Shown piece after piece: positions 21,188 to 24,285 of a stretch of 24,285 nucleotides of DNA. A program made the position numbers and the translations under genes. The number at the start of each line of letters is the position of its first letter. Within the stretch, counting starts at the first letter, position 1. Source of the DNA: a virus; IMG/VR virus record IMGVR_UViG_3300023223_000475, positions 1-24,285 of that record. One strand, given 5' to 3'. The notes beneath the pieces were generated by a model, which was not told the DNA's origin, did no database searches, and was given only the letters and a program-made list of their open reading frames with translations.

Positions 21188-21541
21188 ATGAAGTTAAAAA
21201 TAAAAATGACTAAACACGATCCGTATTCGACGGAAGTGTTTATCGACGGGAAAAAGCCTGACGGATTATGTGGCCTTGATTTCAATTTAAATGCTGACGG
21301 CGCCCCAATGGTCAATTTAAGGATGCATCTTGAAGAGATCGACATCGAGGCCAACGACTTCAAGCGTAGCGTTATATATTATTCAACAGAAAAGGCAAAA
21401 CACGCCTATGACGCAGATCGCAAGCTGAATCTATGTAAAAGAACGATGGAAAGGATTCTCGACGCCGATGGTGACGGAAATAAAGTCGACCCACATTCGC
21501 GTGATTGGCTAAATATAGCATTAAGGGAGTTAAATAAATGA
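21188..21541 (+). CDS. Small unknown protein (117 aa)
   Basis: The frame is open from TTG 21080, but ATG 21188 has AAAGGAAAG just upstream and is chosen. The product has 117 residues, beginning MKLKIKMTKHDPYSTEVFID. It has a beta-rich first half (DFNLNADGAPMVNLRMHLEE) and a helical second half with an acidic loop (MERILDADGDGNKVDPHSRD). The D-A-D-G-D-G-N motif resembles a Ca-binding loop only superficially. No family recognised. The stop overlaps the next start (ATGA). Confidence 0.5.
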   Translation: MKLKIKMTKHDPYSTEVFIDGKKPDGLCGLDFNLNADGAPMVNLRMHLEEIDIEANDFKRSVIYYSTEKAKHAYDADRKLNLCKRTMERILDADGDGNKVDPHSRDWLNIALRELNK

Positions 21542-22044
21542 AATTATACGAAAGATTATCAGGAACCGTCGGCCAATTTGGTCAGCAATTTGATCATAAC
21601 GGCCAGCCTATGGGAATACACCTTCAGACCGAAGAGTCCATCGTCATCGACGCTGACAGGCTCGTTAACATGAATATTGAAGACGAAATGCGTAAGACGA
21701 TTGTCAGCCTTCAGGGTATTGTTAAACAGCTTTGCACCGAATCATATGATATGCAACAGGATAACGCTAACGAATACAGTCGTTATCAGGGAAAGATTGA
21801 CGAAAAAGATAAAAGAATCAAAGAATTAGAAAAAACTAATCAATACTGGCAAGACGGGGATGTGGAAAATCAAGTCGAAATCAGCGCCTTAAAGCACGAA
21901 CAAAGCAACAATCAAACGCAGATCAAGCGCCTGAAAACTCAGGTCAAAAATCTCAAAACAGAAAAGGCGAACTACTGGACAAAGCCCCCGAACAAGCGGG
22001 TTCGAAGCAGTTCAACCCGTGTCAGCAAGGGTTCGCCGATATGA
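21538..22044 (+). CDS. Coiled-coil unknown protein (168 aa)
   Basis: Start overlaps the previous stop (ATGA). Residues 1-50 form a small folded region (MKLYERLSGTVGQFGQQFDH, then GIHLQTEESIVIDADRL). Residues about 75-145 are a charged, Gln- and Lys-rich coiled coil (KIDEKDKRIKELEKTNQYW, then IKRLKTQVKNLKTEKANYW). The C-terminus is basic and Ser-rich. Overlaps the next gene by four bases. No family recognised. Confidence 0.5.
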   Translation: MKLYERLSGTVGQFGQQFDHNGQPMGIHLQTEESIVIDADRLVNMNIEDEMRKTIVSLQGIVKQLCTESYDMQQDNANEYSRYQGKIDEKDKRIKELEKTNQYWQDGDVENQVEISALKHEQSNNQTQIKRLKTQVKNLKTEKANYWTKPPNKRVRSSSTRVSKGSPI

Positions 22045-22508
22045 GAATTGACATATATACATTCAACAGCGACCCGGACGAACCGAAGTTAATCGCATCA
22101 AATATTTACGATCTCATACATGACGGCGTTGGGAAAAATGGACAGGTTTACGTTTTCGATAGTCAATCGACGTTTGATATGAACGATAAGTCAGGCGAAG
22201 TTAAAACCGTAATGGTTTTTGAAGAAATGGACCTATACACCGATAACTATAAAAAAATAGGATCAAAAGGAAAGTTAGGCATTAAAAACGAAGTCACCGC
22301 CGAAAGCCCGAAGGACAAGCTATTCAACCGTGTAATGTTCTTACTAAAGCATAACGAAGAGTTGCGGGAAAAGCTCGAAGCCGAAAAATTAAAAAACTAT
22401 AACCTAAAACGTAAGAACAAAAAGCTTGAACTACGGAACATCGACGACATCAACGCTAAAGTTAACAAATCAATATCATTACTGGAAGACATTAAGGAGG
22501 CATTATGA
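22041..22508 (+). CDS. Unknown protein with C-terminal coiled coil (155 aa)
   Basis: Starts by ATGA overlap. The first 80 residues read as a mixed fold (MRIDIYTFNSDPDEPKLIAS, then GQVYVFDSQSTFDMNDKSGE). Residues about 95-150 are a basic coiled coil (LLKHNEELREKLEAEKLKNY, then LKRKNKKLELRNID). The pairing with another coiled-coil protein just upstream suggests they may interact; this is inference. AGGAGG just before the next start belongs to that gene's ribosome site. Confidence 0.5.
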   Translation: MRIDIYTFNSDPDEPKLIASNIYDLIHDGVGKNGQVYVFDSQSTFDMNDKSGEVKTVMVFEEMDLYTDNYKKIGSKGKLGIKNEVTAESPKDKLFNRVMFLLKHNEELREKLEAEKLKNYNLKRKNKKLELRNIDDINAKVNKSISLLEDIKEAL

Positions 22509-22738
22509 GTATATTTAAAACATGCAAAGACGGCGTTCATAGTTATGAGCCGAGATATGACGAAAAATATAATCCTGAAGTTATTAAGTTATTTGAAACA
22601 ATGGATGGAAATGTTAAGCAGCTAAGGGACGAAACATATATTCATGATATTTGTGTTCGTTGCGGTGATGTTGTCAAGCCCGACTTCGTTAACGCCTGCG
22701 AATCTATGGGCGCGGACTCTTTGGAGGGCAAGGGGTGA
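22505..22738 (+). CDS. Small zinc-ribbon-like protein (77 aa)
   Basis: A 77-residue protein starting within AGGAGGCATTATGA, so it has both a strong ribosome site and stop-start overlap. C7 and H12 (TCKDGVHSYEPRYDE) and the pair C50/C53 in DICVRCGDVVK make a C-x4-H ... C-x2-C pattern that could bind zinc, as in a family of small phage zinc-ribbon proteins. A further Cys lies near residue 65. DNA or RNA binding is possible; no partner is known. It overlaps the next gene (GTGA). Confidence 0.5.
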   Translation: MSIFKTCKDGVHSYEPRYDEKYNPEVIKLFETMDGNVKQLRDETYIHDICVRCGDVVKPDFVNACESMGADSLEGKG

Positions 22739-22977
22739 TAAGTCGCGAAGAACTAGAAAAGATGCTCGAACCTGTTGAAGGATGGAACGGACTAGACACG
22801 GAACAAATACACAACCTAGTTGAAACAGCTATCGCGCTCCTAGGGATTATAGATATTCAAACTAAAGCTTTGGAGCATATAGTGACAATCCCTCATGACT
22901 TCCACATAGATGTAGCTAAAGGACACGCAAGAGAAGCTATTGAAAAATGTAATAAGCTGCAAGGGGGTAAGGGATGA
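22735..22977 (+). CDS. Small helical unknown protein (80 aa)
   Basis: Starts at GTG inside GGGGTGATAAG, overlapping the upstream stop. The product is helical throughout (MISREELEKMLEPVEGWNGL, then LVETAIALLGIIDIQTKALE and HAREAIEKCNKLQGGKG). It resembles common short phage early proteins without assigned function. Followed by a five-codon frame (MKDFK) and then the next gene. Confidence 0.5.
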   Translation: MISREELEKMLEPVEGWNGLDTEQIHNLVETAIALLGIIDIQTKALEHIVTIPHDFHIDVAKGHAREAIEKCNKLQGGKG

Positions 22978-22987
22978 AGGATTTTAA

Positions 22988-23137
22988 ATGACTGAAGACA
23001 GAATAAATGACATAAAGGCAAGCTACTCTAATATGGTCTATTATGCACGTAACGATAGTATTTTTACTAAAAAAGAACTGAAAGGGTTTTTAGACTATAC
23101 ACGTAAACATCATCAAAAAATGCTGGATGCCTTATGA
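22988..23137 (+). CDS. Small unknown protein (49 aa)
   Basis: ATG 22988 follows AAGGA by 6 bases. The 49-residue product begins MTEDRINDIKASYSNMVYYA and ends KGFLDYTRKHHQKMLDAL. It is helical and charged and its stop overlaps the next start (ATGA), which supports it as a real gene. No family recognised. Confidence 0.5.
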   Translation: MTEDRINDIKASYSNMVYYARNDSIFTKKELKGFLDYTRKHHQKMLDAL

Positions 23138-23316
23138 AAATGACCGTTGAAAAAGCTCAGGTTTTCCTTATTGATTATAAACTGCGAATCATCGGACTTA
23201 GAATGGAAAAGCAAATAATACTAAATTATAACGAAACATTAATGAAGATCACAGCCCGCCAATGTTATAGAATAGCAAAGGACGGGCTTAAAAGGATTAA
23301 AGATGACAAAGTATAA
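23134..23316 (+). CDS. Small basic unknown protein (60 aa)
   Basis: Start ATG 23134 overlaps the previous stop; a second in-frame ATG lies at 23140. The product is a basic, helical protein (MKMTVEKAQVFLIDYKLRII, then CYRIAKDGLKRIKDDKV) with one Cys. It overlaps the next gene by 14 bases. No family recognised. Confidence 0.45.
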   Translation: MKMTVEKAQVFLIDYKLRIIGLRMEKQIILNYNETLMKITARQCYRIAKDGLKRIKDDKV

Positions 23317-23602
23317 GATATTGCCGTTTTTAAATATGTGGGTTCATACTGCCCTAGCACATAAGTTTCATAAAGCACAATGCGGTTGCGTACTAAATAA
23401 GCAAGACGTGAAATACGTTTGCCGAAGATGTGGCGCAGCTTATGATAATGACCCGCTTTATATGGACTTTGGGTGTTATGATTGTGGACGTCGCATTGAT
23501 GCAATACATCATTCTGTTGGGTCATTTAATATTGTATGGCGAAAAGGTCGAATAAAAGGCAAGCGACATTATCTTGATTCTTTACAAAAAACAAACGTTT
23601 GA
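23303..23602 (+). CDS. Zinc-ribbon-like protein (99 aa)
   Basis: A 99-residue protein with AAAGGATTAAAG before the ATG. The Cys pattern C27-x-C29, C40-x2-C43 and C58-x2-C61 (CGCVLNKQ, KYVCRRCGAA, FGCYDCGRR) is typical of a zinc ribbon or double zinc knuckle. The flanks are basic (RKGRIKGKRHYLDSLQKTNV), consistent with nucleic-acid binding. It is the last gene of the early block and its final codons overlap the -35 of the promoter that follows. Confidence 0.55.
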   Translation: MTKYKILPFLNMWVHTALAHKFHKAQCGCVLNKQDVKYVCRRCGAAYDNDPLYMDFGCYDCGRRIDAIHHSVGSFNIVWRKGRIKGKRHYLDSLQKTNV

Positions 23603-23627
23603 CTTCTCCCACCAAAACTGATATGCT
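23599..23627 (+). promoter_or_regulatory. Strong sigma70-type promoter before the packaging genes
   Basis: TTGACT at 23599-23604, exactly 17 bases, and TATGCT at 23622-23627, preceded by TGA (extended -10, TGNTATGCT). The predicted start is about 23634. It reads towards the small-terminase gene, and no other promoter was seen in the 203-base gap, so it is the likely late or packaging-operon promoter. Confidence 0.6.
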
Positions 23628-23643
23628 TTCCGCATAATCGATA

Positions 23644-23684
23644 GAAGCCCCTGAAAACAAGGCTTTCGGTTATTTCCTTTTAAA
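23644..23684 (+). terminator. Terminator/attenuator-like hairpin after the promoter
   Basis: GAAGCC (23644-23649) pairs with GGCTTT (23661-23666; one G-U), loop 11 bases, followed by a T-rich stretch (23665-23681) broken by a few other bases. A transcript from the promoter at 23599 would reach it within about 10 bases. The stem is weak; it could attenuate transcription in the manner of lambda tR'. Confidence 0.35.
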
Positions 23685-23697
23685 TATAAAGAATCAT

Positions 23698-23743
23698 TTA
23701 AGAAGGGGTCGGTTGTCTTTCCATGCTTCCAGCCCCTTCTTAA
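23698..23743. repeat. 11-bp perfect inverted repeat
   Basis: TTAAGAAGGGG at 23698-23708 and CCCCTTCTTAA at 23733-23743 are exact inverted copies around a 24-base loop. It is the longest perfect stem noticed in the window, in the otherwise gene-free gap 23603-23805 before the small-terminase gene. Possible roles: terminator or leader structure, or part of a packaging (cos/pac) site. No long T-run follows it. The remaining part, 23744-23805, is AT-rich and shows no other structure. Confidence 0.5.
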
Positions 23744-23805
23744 CTATTGATATAGAAAGGTATTTTCCGATTGGGTTGGGAATAAACAATTAAAATTATA
23801 TTATT

Positions 23806-24147
23806 ATGTCTAAAGGTATAGGTAACGGCGCGGGGCGTCCACCGGGAAGCACCAACAAAGAAGTTTCCAAACGCGAACGCGAAGTTAATAAAATTATTGA
23901 TGAATATGCGGGGGGTATAACCCCTCTTGCAGCATTGGCGAAGATTTATTCTACGTCATTAGACCCGGAACTTGTGGTTTCGGCCGCCGGGAAAGCTGCG
24001 CCGTATGTACATAAGAAAATGCCTATGGAGCATCAGCATACGGGCGAGATCGAAATGACTTACCCGCCAATGTTATCACGGGCGGAAATGGCTAAACTAA
24101 TTGAACACCCTGAAATAGAAGGGGAAAGCGAAGAGGTTTCAGAATGA
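23806..24147 (+). CDS. Small terminase subunit-like protein
   Basis: A 113-residue protein. Its N-terminus (GNGAGRPPGSTNKEVSKRER) has the GRPxGSxNK pattern seen in many phage small-terminase-type proteins. Residues about 45-72 (LAKIYSTSLDPELVVSAAGK, then AAPYVHKKM) follow the helix-A-A-P-Y-x-H-x-K motif of the same group. The C-terminus is acidic. It is preceded by a late-type promoter and is followed at once by another gene (overlapping ATGA), as expected for terS-terL. The start ATG has no strong ribosome site. The match is from memory. Role: recognition of phage DNA for packaging. Confidence 0.6.
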   Translation: MSKGIGNGAGRPPGSTNKEVSKREREVNKIIDEYAGGITPLAALAKIYSTSLDPELVVSAAGKAAPYVHKKMPMEHQHTGEIEMTYPPMLSRAEMAKLIEHPEIEGESEEVSE

Positions 24148-24285
24148 ATGACCCTAGCGTCAACCACGGCCGTCAAATATGTATCGGCTTCGTCCCTGAA
24201 AAATTTAATCTTTAATGTGTTCACGTTATTTAACTTTCTTCCATTTCCCTATATCAAGCGGCAAGAATGTATATATCCGATCGAT
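24148..24285 (+). CDS. Start of the next gene, possibly terminase large subunit (partial)
   Basis: Two overlapping ATGs lie here. ATG 24144 (ATGA overlap) gives only 23 codons. ATG 24148 opens a frame that runs to the window edge and reads MTLASTTAVKYVSASSLKNL, then a hydrophobic-aromatic stretch (NVFTLFNFLPFPYIKRQE). Being directly after a small-terminase-like gene, this is the expected position of the large terminase ATPase/nuclease, but no Walker motif is visible in the 46 residues present. The call is from position only. Confidence 0.35.
   Translation, partial: MTLASTTAVKYVSASSLKNLIFNVFTLFNFLPFPYIKRQECIYPID

Noticed and set aside
22974-22991. Five-codon frame MKDFK with ATGA overlaps on both sides
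   Set aside because: Too short to call a gene; probably just the spacer carrying the ribosome site of the next gene.
23265-23525. Minus-strand 86-codon frame opposite the zinc-ribbon gene
   Set aside because: The plus-strand frame has an ordered Cys pattern, a ribosome site and operon overlap; the minus frame has none.
24144-24215. 23-codon frame from the ATGA overlap after the small-terminase gene
   Set aside because: The frame four bases later stays open to the window end and fits the expected large-terminase position better.
1-24285. Endolysin, integrase, DNA polymerase, tRNA or CRISPR array
   Set aside because: Looked for and not found; no protein shows lysozyme, amidase, recombinase or polymerase motifs, and the only short tandem repeats are the coding iterons.

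Overview
The window looks like a large part of a tailed-phage (siphovirus-like) genome or prophage. It runs from the end of the tail-assembly region at the left edge to a small-terminase-like gene at the right edge. The host is probably a Gram-negative bacterium, because the lysis region holds spanin-like genes, including a lipoprotein. Two weaker protein resemblances point to Alphaproteobacteria: the chaperone-like fragment at 3-224, and the DUF6456-like C-terminus of the protein at 17956-18414. These resemblances are recalled from family knowledge and were not searched. No integrase, tRNA, rRNA, CRISPR array or insertion sequence was seen. Capsid, portal and endolysin genes are not in the window and may lie outside it.

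Layout. (1) 1-8880, plus strand: virion genes, namely a chaperone-like fragment, the tape measure protein, a tail-tip/hub-like protein and a run of beta-rich tail-fibre or tip proteins. (2) 8881-10089, plus strand: small membrane proteins and an overlapping spanin-like pair, which I read as the lysis region. (3) 10070-15519, minus strand: one tightly overlapped operon. In transcription order it holds a coiled-coil protein, a small protein, a RecE/DUF3799-like exonuclease with a SAP-like insert, a Sak4-like ATPase, an HNH-AP2 endonuclease, a chain of very small proteins and a PD-(D/E)XK nuclease. The two convergent transcription units overlap by 20 bp at their 3' ends, over a hairpin that reads as a terminator in both directions. 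(4) 15520-15616: a divergent control region between the minus-strand operon and a small HTH regulator. (5) 15617-17911, plus strand: the HTH regulator, a DUF1064-like protein, a replication-initiator-like protein whose gene contains an iteron-like array (candidate origin), a helicase-loader-like protein and two small genes. (6) 17956-23602, plus strand: early accessory genes, including a regulator-like protein, a second small HTH gene behind a strong promoter, an HExxH metallopeptidase, a long coiled-coil protein and many small unknowns. (7) 23603-23805: an intergenic region with a strong promoter and two hairpins. It leads to (8) the small-terminase-like gene and the start of the next gene.

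How it fits together. The minus-strand module supplies end resection (exonuclease) and strand annealing or pairing (ATPase). The plus-strand early module supplies origin recognition and helicase loading. The promoter at 23599-23627 is well placed to start late (packaging and structural) transcription. Several genes shorter than 60 codons are supported by stop-start overlaps and coding character: 10752-10907, 10904-10972, 12108-12251, 12248-12406, 18918-19094, 20922-21098 and 22988-23137.
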